64,000 bases of DNA from Datnioides undecimradiatus (Eukaryota; Chordata; Actinopteri; Lobotiformes; Datnioididae), in the NCBI GenBank assembly GCA_008933995.1, contig WARS01000012.1, forward strand, positions 6,809,501 through 6,873,500, written 5' to 3'. The first letter of the stretch is position 1, and each line of letters begins with the position of its first letter. Positions 12,101-21,473 of this stretch are shown piece after piece. The notes beneath the pieces were generated by a model. It saw nothing but the letters and a program-made list of their open reading frames with translations. It was not told where the DNA came from and did not search any database. A program made the position numbers and the translations under genes.

Positions 12101-15100
12101 TGGAAAAGGGCAAGAAGATTGTCCTGAGGTGTGAGGTGGTGGATCCCGATGTCCAGGTCAAATGGTTGAAGAACGGCCAGGAGATCAAACCCTCGGCCAA
12201 GTACATGCACAAACACATGCACACACACACGCACGCACACACACACACACACACAGAATATCTTTATTTCAAGATTTTGTTGTCTTTTTTGTCACCCTGA
12301 TAAGATCAACGCAAAACTTTTACTTAATTAGACAGTGTTAGGCTGTATTATATTAATCATAAGGTTGATGGACTTGATAGGCACTTATAAATATCAAGCT
12401 ATAATTATCTGTGCCACAAAGTCATACACTGGAATGATGCTGCCATCAACACGTTTTATTTTTAACTGGTCGTAAGGAGCCTCCCAGAGGACTAACTGCC
12501 AAGACATCTTATGCCCCATGTAAACCAATGCAGATACCTTCCTCTGTCAGAATAAACAACTCTCAAATTCAAGTTTAAATGGCAAGAAAATAATGTGACT
12601 GAGAATCTGAAATGCATCAACTGGGTCTGTTAGACAAGATACAATCTATCAAAAAGATGTGCAAAGAAAGTCAAAACAAAACCCCATTACAATTTTCAAG
12701 AGTTTTTCAATTCCGATTATTATAAAGCAGTTGTGTTTTAGCAAACAAATACTTCAAATACTGTTTTACTTTTCAAGGTATGTCATGGAGGCAAATGGAA
12801 ATATCAGAACCCTTACCATCAATAAGACATCCCTGGCTGATGATGCTGCATACGAGTGTGTGGTTGGCGAGGACAAGTGTTTCACTGAGGTGTTCGTCAA
12901 AGGTAGCATCTTGTTTTTTGTGTTGTTGACACTTTGCCAGCAATACAAATCAGACATAATCAATGAGAATTTGTAAACCTTGTGGCATTACACACATCCC
13001 CCTCTGCTCTGGCCAGAGCCCCCTGTGACCATTACCAAGCTGATGGATGACTATCACGTTGTTGTTGGAGAGAGAGTGGAGTTCGAGATTGAGGTGTCGG
13101 AGGAGGGCGCTCATGTCATGTGGTTAGTATCTACTGAATAAACCAAGGATTCTCTTTCTGTCTGTCTGCCTCCATGTCTGTCTGTCTGTGTGTTCTGTTT
13201 TTTCACAAACTGTTCATCTGATCAACCTCTCTCTCTCTATGATGGCCAAGGAAGGGCAGTGAAATGTTTTGACAGCTATTGACTACATCATACCCAGAGC
13301 CTTGTAGAGGAAGGGTTAGACCCGCAGTTTTACATGAGTGGCGCCACTAAGACATATAGAGAGATTACAGGATTTAGGTTAACACTCTCTCTCCCTCCCA
13401 ATACCCTACTTGGATTAGGTTAATGTTATTTGGCTAATATTAACCAGCTACCTTCAGTGAATAATATAATTCCATTGTAATGCCTTGAGAAGAAGCTGGT
13501 GCTACTCACCCAGTGATGGGTGGATGGAGATGGTTGTGTGGTTGCGTTACAATAGTACAAAAACTACATGAACCAAAGTGCCATCATTCAGGTTGAAGTT
13601 ACACTGACTCACAGCAGCTGCCTGTTCATTACATTCATTCCATTCGTGTACATTGCCACTGTCTTTATCAGATAAAAATGCAAAGTTACTTGATGTTCAC
13701 TTCACACATAGAGGTCACTGTTAGATGACGAAGAAGATTTTTTCCAACAGCCTTTATACACACACCAACATCACCTTGCTGAATTACTGTCCTTTAACTG
13801 CTTTTAATAACCACTGAGCCTCAACTACCTTCACTCCACAGTGTCATCCACAGTATGTGCATGTGCAACTCCCACACAAAGACATTCTGGTGTTATTGCC
13901 TTGGTCTCTGGAACTTAGTCTGTTATTATTTATTTTGTTGTTTGTTATTATTTTTTAAGTGGCAGGGGGTGATGGGGAGTTTTGACTCAATGTACATTTG
14001 ATAGTGTAAATAAAGGTTGAAAGGGCAAATAAACTAATATCAGTCAGGACGTATAGTAACAGTAATCGATACATTGCAACTGAGAGGTGAATTTTCACAA
14101 GGACAACATAAGACTTTAAATTAAAAATATAGTTCTGTTCATAGTGTCCTTTACATAATGCAACATGCACAACTTCACAATTTTCTCGTTTATGATTGCA
14201 AAGTCTGTCCAGATGTTTTCTTTGTAGCAGTCACTGAATGGAGTAAATATAGCATTATGTCATCCTGTCATCTGTCATCCTGTAACCTGTCATCAGACCC
14301 AGGCCTACAGTTACTGTTTTATTGTATTTCAAAGAAATTAGCTCATTCTCATATGCTTTTCCAGGTACTTTGAGGACATAGAGCTCCACAAAGATAAGGA
14401 CTCCACAAAGTATCGTTTCAAGAAGGATGGAAAGAAGCACACGCTTATCATCCAGGAGGCCACATTGGATGACATTGGAATGTACCATGCTTGGACAAAT
14501 GGAGGTCATACCAAAGGAGAGCTGGAGGTGGAAGGTACCACTAGAAAATATTATACTCTAATTGAGTTTTTATTTCATTTTTGAGGGATTGTGAAGGCCA
14601 TAAAATATTTGAAACAAGTAACAAATATGAATTTGTGTATTTTAATTTGTTTGTTAAAAAGAGAATACTTATCAAAGATGTCACATCAGTTTCCCAACTA
14701 CTTTATATTACATTTGCTATATTTAGTCTGTGTTTTCTGTCATTTACATGTAGGCTGCTCAGTGCTGAGGATGCAGCTGAATTTAACCGCTAGCCCAAGG
14801 GCTTAACACCTCTTTTTACAGATAAACTAACAGCTCGTGGCAGCGGGTGTCAAGATGTTGCCATCACAAACCTTATCCTCCCTCGCCTCCCCTACCTTCA
14901 CACACTCCTCTCTCCAGCCTGAGCTGCTATCTTGTGGTTTCTGATGTCTTATTCAGAAAAACAACTGGAGGTTCTGCAGGACATTGCTGATCTGACAGTC
15001 AGGGCAACAGACCAGGCACTGTTCAAATGTGAGGTGTCTGATGACAAGGTCACAGGAAAGTGGTACAAAGATGGAGTGGAGGTCCTGCCAAGCGAACGTA

Positions 15101-18100
15101 TCAAAATGACTCACATTGGAAGGTACAGATTGAAAAACATTTGTAGGATATGTGTCATAACTGAGGATCTTAATATAGTTTTTGATTCATGAGGCACATA
15201 TTTTCCCTACATCAGATGCTCTCTGTTGCTTGTTTTAGGTTCCATCGGCTGATTATTGATAATGTGAAGCCTGAGGATGCTGGAGACTATATGTTCGTCC
15301 CTGATGGATATGCTCTGTCACTTTCTGCCAAACTCAACTTCTTGGGTGAGAAAGACAGAATAATTACAAAGTTGCTATTGTGGAACAGCCGACTGCATTT
15401 TAATATTGTCATCTCCCTTCTTCTTCTCTCAAAACAGAAATTAAGATCGACTATGTGCCTAGACAAGGTATGTATCTTTAATTTACCCCTGTTATATAAT
15501 TCATTAAATCTTTTGGGCAATGTCCACGTCCCAAACCTTTGTTACTCTTCTACACCTTAACCAGATCCTCCAAAGATCCACCTGGACACCACTGGAAACA
15601 TGGTCTCCCAGAACACCATCATTGTGGTGGCTGGCAACAAGCTCCGTCTGGATGTGGAGATCACAGGAGAGCCAGCACCCACAGTTGTTTGGTCAAAAGG
15701 AGATCAAGTAAGGACAAATATGAATATGGAAGTACAAAATGTCCATGGTCCATGATCTTGGAGGGTTGGCAAGCAAAATATCTGACCTGTTTTTTGTCTA
15801 AAATCCTGCGCTCACTATCTCCACTCCCTTTTTTCTCCTTGGCCTCAGTTAAATGCTACCTCACCATTAAAAAAATGCTGCTCTGTTGAGATTTGACCCA
15901 ACCAATGGGAACATTTGTGCCCACAGGCATAAAGGGGCAGAGGGGGGCAAAAGCAAAGAGACTATCCCTGATGTGTTTGGTCTGAAATGCCGTTTTTTGG
16001 AAACACAATATGCATTTGCCCTAACGGCACAGCTCCATGCTTCTTATTTTGCCCCAATGTCACATCAGTGTGGTGCTTTAGCTGCCTTAGTGGCCACTGG
16101 CAAGCCCAAGGGCTTCCAAAGTTTCCCTATGGTCAGCTCAAATTGTCCATAAATGTCCCTCTGATTGACCCAAATGCCCTGGTGATTTGCCCTGAAGCCT
16201 CTTCGGTTAGCTAGTGGTAACTTTGCTTATAGTAGATGTGCCCCTTTTTAATTTTCACCATTCCACCTCCAGAGAGTCTTTTGCAGAGCCCTGGCCCTTT
16301 GTCAACAAAGTCTGCTTGAGCGACTAGTGGAAAGTCACCCATCACAGTACTTAGATGCTGCAATTTCTCATTTTTTAGCCAGTTACAACTGGAGAAGGGC
16401 GTGTAAGGGTGGAGTCAAGGAAAGACCTGAGCTGCTTTGTCATAGAGGGTGCAGAGAGGGAGGATGAGGGCAACTACACAATCTGTGTTACCAACCCTGC
16501 TGGAGAGGACAAGGCCATGCTGTTTGTGAAGATTGTGGGTATGTAAAGATCTTATTATAGTGATTTTCAATCCAACTGTATTATCTACTGCATTTTAATC
16601 TTTTGTAATGTATTTCAACTAAACATCTTTTCTTAGATGTGCCTGACCCACCTGAGTCTGTCAAATGCATGTCAGTGGGAGAGGACTGTGCAACCATCAC
16701 CTGGGAACCTCCCAAATTTGATGGCGGTGCACCCCTCAAAGGTAAAGGATTTTGCCTAAACAGTTTCATATTTAATGGGCTTGCCATATGCAATATTCAC
16801 GTAATTTCTACGTTTCCTGTGTGTGTTATGTGTGTTTTAAATGATTAGTCTGCACGTTTACGCTTTCTGTTTCGCTTCTGTCAGGTTATCTCATGGAGAG
16901 AAAGAAGAAAGGCTCCACCAGATGGACAAAACTCAACTTTGATGTATATCCATCAACCACATACGAAGCTAAGAGGATGATTGAAGGTATTCTGTATGAG
17001 ATGAGGGTGTTTGCTGTCAACAGCATCGGCATGTCACAGCCAAGTCTCAGCTCCAAACCCTTCATGCCCATTGGTACGTATTTCACCATGTTTTCCAGCT
17101 ACTCCATCTTCCTCAATTTCTCAGCCCACCCAGAAGTTACCTTGAATCTCTCTTTCTGCAACCCTCAGCTCCAACTAGTGAGCCAACACGTCTGACAGTG
17201 CATGATGTGACGGACAGCACATGCAGCCTGAAGTGGCTCGCCCCAGAGAAGATTGGAGCTGGAGGCCTGGATGGCTATGTCATTGAATACTGCAAGGAAG
17301 GAGGTGATAAAACCAAACATTTGGTTTGTGATATAACAATGTGAATATTCATGGACAATTTAACCACATTTCCAAATCAGAATGAATCTGAAGGACATTA
17401 AAAGTATTTAATAGCTGAAGTGGCACCAGGTCATAAACTCAATAAGAGACTTCATGTGTAAAGCAGATAGAATACCCTGAATACCCTCATAAGAGAGTGA
17501 AAACACAAGAAGAAAGATTCAAATTCCACTGACTGAGATGTACCACATATAATTCTCTTTTATTTCCAGACACTGAGTGGGTGTTGGCAAACCAGGAAAT
17601 TTGTGAGAGGCAAGGATTCGTGGTGCGTGGCCTGCCCGTGGGAGAGAAGATCAACTTCAGGGTGGTGGCAGTAAACATCGCTGGGCGCAGCCCTCCTGCT
17701 ATACTGTCACAGCCCGTCACCATCCGTGAGATCATGGGTGAGTCAGTCTGGTTCAGCTGTGAACAGTCGTGAGTCAAAGAGTACATGTAAACATGTTTTA
17801 TGGATTGTAAATCAATAAAATGGCTTAGTAGGTTTTTAGTGCTCATTATGGTTTATACTGACTATGTCCTGCTTCAGAGCATCCTAAGATCCGCCTCCCT
17901 CGTGAGCTGAGAACAAAGTACATCAGGAAAGTTGGAGAAAAGATCAACCTGGTCATCCCCTTCCAGGTAGGAAACAAACCTCCTTTAAGATTTTGAAAGG
18001 CTGTATTAACGTGTAATAAAAGTACAATATAATAATGCAGGACACTTCAGCAGGAAACAGCAGGAAACTAGGAAAAAGAAGGCAGCAAAATGTCCATCTC

Positions 18101-20630
18101 TTGAAGGAAAACTAGAGTGCAACATAGCAGAAGAACATTTGTGGTTTTGGGGGCATTAGAGGCACTTTGATGAAAATGTAGGCTTTATATCCCTTTAAGG
18201 GGGAACTTGATTAAATGTACACATCCAGTCTGTTTGCAGGGGTTGTGGAGTACCTCTGCAAATGTGAAAAAGTCTCTGTATTTAGTGTAAAAGATGATAT
18301 CTCTCTTTAATTGCTTTACTTTATCTTTTTAAAAACATAATTATCTGTTGTATGTGAGCTCATTTCATGGCCCTCCTTATTTTAGTGTCAGAAAGCTTTG
18401 ATGAAAGGGGCAGATTCTGCTTTGCCTGTTTATAATCAGTAGATTATTTATCATATACACAGTAATCATATTTTGATTTAGGATCTCTTCTGTTTGGTGC
18501 TATATTTTTTGTTAGCTAGCACATGAGAACTTATCATCTATCATTTATTTTATATTGGAGGGAACTGTCACGTCCTTCCTGAAAAAATATTAGGAGTTAT
18601 TTATTCCCTTTTATCCTGAACAATGGATCATTTGGTGTCTTTATAGGGTAAGCCACGCCCTGTGGCAAATTGGTACAAGGATGGTCAGCCCATTGACCCC
18701 AAGATGGTCAACGTCCGTAACTCAAACGTGGACAGCATCCTCTTCATTCGCTCAGCAGAGAGAGAGCACTCTGGAAAATATGAGCTGGTGCTACAGATTG
18801 AGAACATGGAGGACAGAGCCACCATTGAAATCAGGATTGTTGGTAAGGGAATGATCACTTCTGCCTGTGTTGTAATGTTGCCCCTTTATCTGTCGTTGTC
18901 AGGGATAACTACTATTTAAAGAAATCATTATCTGAAATTTAGACTAAAATTATCTCATTTAACAACCGAACTAAACATCTGCCATCTGGTCTATACAGAA
19001 AAGCCTGGACCTCCTGTGAATGTAAGGGTGACAGACGTCTGGGGCTTCAATGCAGCACTGGAATGGGAGCCCCCCAAAGATGACGGCAACTGTGAGGTTA
19101 CTGGATACACCATCCAGAAGGCAGACATGAAGACAAAGGTAAGAGAGGGCGAAGAGGCGGGGTTTAAAACAAGCTCATCAAGCGTGACCTTCAGCCTATG
19201 TTTGATACAGATGCTTAGCTTGATACCAGTGGGTGTTTTGGTTTTTAAAGCAACTGAAGGAACTTTCAGTACTGATCAAACATAGAAGCATACAATTTAC
19301 ATATTCATTTGCTCTGTAATAGTACTTTTGTTGAGAAAGGATATCAATAAAGTTAATAACATTCCTCATGTTGCATACAGTATGTGTCTTGTAGGACGAG
19401 GGACACAGGATTGCTTATGTGAGTCATATAGAGGCATCAGAGTGTGACCACTTCAAAGGTACTTGTAGATGCTTTAATGTGACATCACCTTTCTTTCTCT
19501 CCAGGAATGGTACACTGTTTATGAGCACAACAGACGGACAAACTGCACAGCTTCAGATCTGATCATGGGCAACGAATACATGTTCCGCGTCTACAGTGAA
19601 AACCTCTGTGGCCTGAGTGAGGAGCCGCGCTGCAGCAAGAACACGGCCGTTATTGCCAAAACAGGTGTGTCCATGTGTGTATGCACAGTACGCCAGCATT
19701 ACATGTTACATTTTGCTATGATTTACGGGGGGTGACAGAGTGTTCCTGCCCTCACACACTTCTCCATAGGCCTGGTGTGCAAACAAAACCCCTACAAGGA
19801 GATGGACATGTCCTGTGTGCCCAAGTTTACTCAGCCCCTGGTTGACAGATCTGTGGTGGCCGGTTACAGCACTGCCATCAGCTGCGCCGTCAAGGGATTC
19901 CCCAGGGTAAACATGCATGTTAAAGTAGCCTGTGGAGAATGATTCACTGGAGGAGGCTGCCAGTTGTCATAAGAAAATAAAAGCCTGAAATTTGCTGCAG
20001 AGGGACTTGTATGCAGATCCACCTACAGTCGTCTCTTTTATCCAAGGTCATGTTCAGCAGCAGCCAGATTAGGTCAAAACTTTTCATTAAAAGAAAAAAA
20101 ACTGCTTTATCTAATCTTTTGCATTATTTACTCATTTGACCTTTCTACATCATAGCCTAAGATTATCTGGATGAAGAACAAGATGATCATTGGTGAGGAT
20201 CCCAAATACTTGATGCAGAACAACCAGGGAGTGTTGACCCTCAACATTCGCAAGCCAAGTACCTTTGATGGAGGCAAATACTCCTGCATGGCTGTCAATG
20301 ACCTGGGCAAGGACGAAGTGGAGTGCAAGCTGGACGTCCGAGGTAAGAACAGAGGAGGAGGAAGTAATTTGAGCGTGAGGTGAGTCTCCGTTGCTGTGTT
20401 GAATACAGTCGATTATCAGGTGGTAAGTTTTGATTATGTGTACCACACTCAAAGCCAGAGGCTCACTGCACTTACAGCTGCACAGAGATGAACCGTTTGA
20501 ATGTGGATGTAAAAACAGTTCTTTCCTTAATATATTACAGACCATACATTTGAACTCATTACAACGAAACCTAATTCTCATTGTCTGTCCTGTTGTCCCA
20601 ACAGTTGCCACAGATCCAGAAAAGAAGTGA
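3158..20630 (+). CDS. mybpc2: Myosin-binding protein C, fast skeletal type (5' partial; start exon not found)
   Basis: Thick-filament accessory protein of the sarcomere C-zone; it binds myosin and titin through its C-terminal domains and actin/myosin S2 through its N-terminal domains. Exons joined in one frame: 3158-3175, 3691-3714, 4543-4566, 4714-4731, 5810-5830, 9150-9167 (or from 9147), 10534-10602, 10725-10873, 10967-11084, 11196-11244, 11488-11547, 11679-11845, 12068-12200, 12778-12902, 13017-13122, 14365-14534, 14957-15122, 15239-15345, 15438-15467, 15565-15707, 16379-16538, 16637-16741, 16885-17073, 17169-17303, 17570-17737, 17878-17966, 18647-18842, 18999-19138, 19505-19664, 19770-19906, 20156-20342, 20605-20630. 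They total 3407 nt, giving 1134 residues plus an unseen first exon; human MYBPC2 is about 1141. Domain order C1-M-C2...C10 without C0 is the skeletal form. C4 ([32 protein letters not shown]) matches the fast paralogue far better than MYBPC1 or MYBPC3. I cannot tell mybpc2a from mybpc2b. Confidence 0.95.
9143..9167 (+). other. mybpc2: NAGNAG tandem acceptor of micro-exon 6
   Basis: The acceptor reads CCCAGCAG, so splicing can use the AG at 9145-9146 or at 9148-9149. Both choices keep phase 1. The first adds one Ala codon before NPAEE. Tandem acceptors of this kind usually give two isoforms differing by one residue. Confidence 0.6.
10534..11084 (+). CDS. mybpc2: mybpc2 C1 immunoglobulin domain exons
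   Basis: Exons 10534-10602, 10725-10873 and 10967-11084 encode roughly residues 41-153. The segment runs from [17 protein letters not shown] through [19 protein letters not shown] to [21 protein letters not shown]. The Trp of KWLKGKW and the YRCEV cysteine are the usual I-set landmarks. Phases run 1-1, 1-0, 0-1. C1 contacts actin and the myosin S2/regulatory light chain region in studied MyBP-Cs. Confidence 0.93.
11196..11845 (+). CDS. mybpc2: mybpc2 C1-M linker and M-domain (tri-helix bundle)
   Basis: Exons 11196-11244 and 11488-11547 encode the linker ([19 protein letters not shown]). The 167-nt exon 11679-11845 encodes the M-domain with a Lys-rich start (KKKKPEKEE) and the near-invariant core [20 protein letters not shown]. 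This core forms the three-helix bundle that binds myosin S2. The cardiac phosphorylation loop is absent, as expected of a skeletal form. The 11488-11547 exon ends in phase 2 (AA) and is completed by G from the next exon. Confidence 0.94.
12068..12902 (+). CDS. mybpc2: mybpc2 C2 immunoglobulin domain exons
   Basis: Exons 12068-12200 and 12778-12902 encode about residues 246-331, including [36 protein letters not shown] and a split Lys codon at the junction. The donor after 12200 is GTACAT, weaker than the other donors in this gene, and is followed at once by a CA-rich run. The following acceptor is TTTTCAAG. Confidence 0.93.
12201..12255 (+). repeat. CA-rich run immediately downstream of the C2 exon donor
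   Basis: From the GTACAT donor at 12201 the intron is ACATGCACAAAC-like and then almost pure CA to 12255. Intronic CA repeats just after a donor are known binding sites for hnRNP L. They can enhance or repress use of the neighbouring 5' splice site, so the run may matter for splicing rather than being neutral. Confidence 0.8.
13017..14534 (+). CDS. mybpc2: mybpc2 C3 immunoglobulin domain exons
   Basis: Exons 13017-13122 and 14365-14534, about residues 332-423. The text runs from [21 protein letters not shown] through [14 protein letters not shown] (Trp codon split across the intron) to [21 protein letters not shown] and GELEVE. The 1.24-kb intron between them carries no recognisable exon. 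Confidence 0.93.
14957..15345 (+). CDS. mybpc2: mybpc2 C4 immunoglobulin domain exons
   Basis: Exons 14957-15122 and 15239-15345, about residues 424-514. The segment [36 protein letters not shown] and [17 protein letters not shown] is almost identical to mammalian MYBPC2 and clearly different from MYBPC1 and MYBPC3 in this domain. This is the strongest evidence for paralogue identity. Confidence 0.95.
15438..16538 (+). CDS. mybpc2: mybpc2 C4-C5 linker and C5 immunoglobulin domain exons
   Basis: A 30-nt linker exon (15438-15467, [10 protein letters not shown]) is followed by 15565-15707 and 16379-16538, about residues 515-625. Landmarks are [59 protein letters not shown] and FVKIV. The junction at 15707/16379 is phase 0. 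The long insertion typical of cardiac C5 is absent. Confidence 0.93.
16637..17737 (+). CDS. mybpc2: mybpc2 C6 and C7 fibronectin type III domain exons
   Basis: C6: exons 16637-16741 and 16885-17073 ([56 protein letters not shown]). C7: exons 17169-17303 and 17570-17737 ([64 protein letters not shown]). Both show the WEPP/KW..P start and the R-V-AVN-IG/AG pattern of Fn3 repeats. Approximate residues are 626-824. Confidence 0.93.
17878..18842 (+). CDS. mybpc2: mybpc2 C8 immunoglobulin domain exons
   Basis: Exons 17878-17966 and 18647-18842, about residues 825-919: [64 protein letters not shown] and ATIEIRIV. The junction is phase 0 inside FQ/GKPRP, the same place as in mammalian MyBP-C genes as I remember them. 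Confidence 0.92.
18999..19664 (+). CDS. mybpc2: mybpc2 C9 fibronectin type III domain exons
   Basis: Exons 18999-19138 and 19505-19664, about residues 920-1019: [80 protein letters not shown]. The junction falls after KADMKTK in phase 2/0 context with clean GTAAGA and CCAG sites. Confidence 0.92.
19770..20630 (+). CDS. mybpc2: mybpc2 C10 immunoglobulin domain and stop
   Basis: Exons 19770-19906, 20156-20342 and 20605-20630, about residues 1020-1134. C10 carries the main myosin-rod binding surface. Landmarks are [69 protein letters not shown] and ECKLDVR. The last exon adds VATDPEKK and a TGA at 20628-20630. The tail differs from the short VPQ end of mammalian MYBPC2. Confidence 0.93.
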
Positions 20631-20729
20631 GAAACCGAACAGCAAAGAATGTGAAATGGTATGAACCAAGCAGTGAATCAGCAGTGAATGTCAGTATGTA
20701 GAGTACACTGTCAAGAGTCAAATGAATCA

Positions 20730-20735
20730 AATAAA
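20730..20735 (+). terminator. mybpc2: Candidate poly(A) signal of mybpc2
   Basis: AATAAA lies 100 bp after the mybpc2 stop. It is the first canonical hexamer downstream on the plus strand. Use is inferred. Confidence 0.6.
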
Positions 20736-20769
20736 GAATGTAGTCACACCTGCTAGAAATAATTGTGTA

Positions 20770-20775
20770 TTTATT
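20770..20775 (-). terminator. Candidate poly(A) signal of the acid phosphatase gene
   Basis: TTTATT on the plus strand is AATAAA on the minus strand, about 190 bp after the phosphatase stop codon. It lies only 35-45 bp from the mybpc2 signal, so the two 3' ends may meet or overlap. Confidence 0.5.
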
Positions 20776-20966
20776 TTCTGTTATTTCTCTGTTAAAATAC
20801 CTTCCGTAACATTTCATGTACATGCTGTATATTCTTTTGAGGATCAAGTTCCACCAATCAGGATCTTAAATTTTAAAATAAATGGCACGTTATTATTATC
20901 AGAGCTGTTTCCACCGCTCAGAAGCACCTTTCTGTATTTTTGGCACATGTGTGACAGTTGTCTGTG

Positions 20967-21473
20967 CTACACCTCCCTGGAGTAGTGCACTCTCCTTCTG
21001 TGGATTGCCACTCCTATGCTGAACAACAGCGCCACTGCTAGGAGACCCACAGCCACTGCAAGAGCTGTCACAACACCTGCAGGAGACAAAAATCCTTGTT
21101 TAGGTACATGTGAATGTGGAACGTTTCCAGAAGCCTTGATATTTTTAAATCAGACAGTCTGTGCAGAAAATCCCCACACTGGTCCCCAAAGTGAATACAG
21201 GAATAAACATATTGCAGTGAAGCCTCAAAGCGATGCCAAATTACATTGAAACACAAAGTCATGAGAATATGCAAAACATGCTCTTATTCACCTGTGCTTG
21301 ACCATTTTGTCTTAAAGCCGCACTCAGACTCCCAGTCCTCTGCCACCACGTCCCGCACAAGTTCCTCAAACATGGGCAAAGGGCATGGGTTCAGCCCGTT
21401 ACATCCTGGCACAGGGTTGGGGTAAGGGTCGCGCCAGGAGTCATTGCGGTAATGCAGCTCCAGAGAATAGGAA
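20967..21473 (-). CDS. acp4: Acid phosphatase exons 10-11: C-terminal lobe, TM anchor and stop
   Basis: Exon 10 (21292-21473) encodes [20 protein letters not shown], the C-N-C-P cysteine cluster and EDWESECGF. Exon 11 (20967-21076) encodes a helix ([20 protein letters not shown]) followed by a short basic tail [12 protein letters not shown] and stop. No lysosomal tail signal such as the YRHV of ACP2 is seen. Confidence 0.88.
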
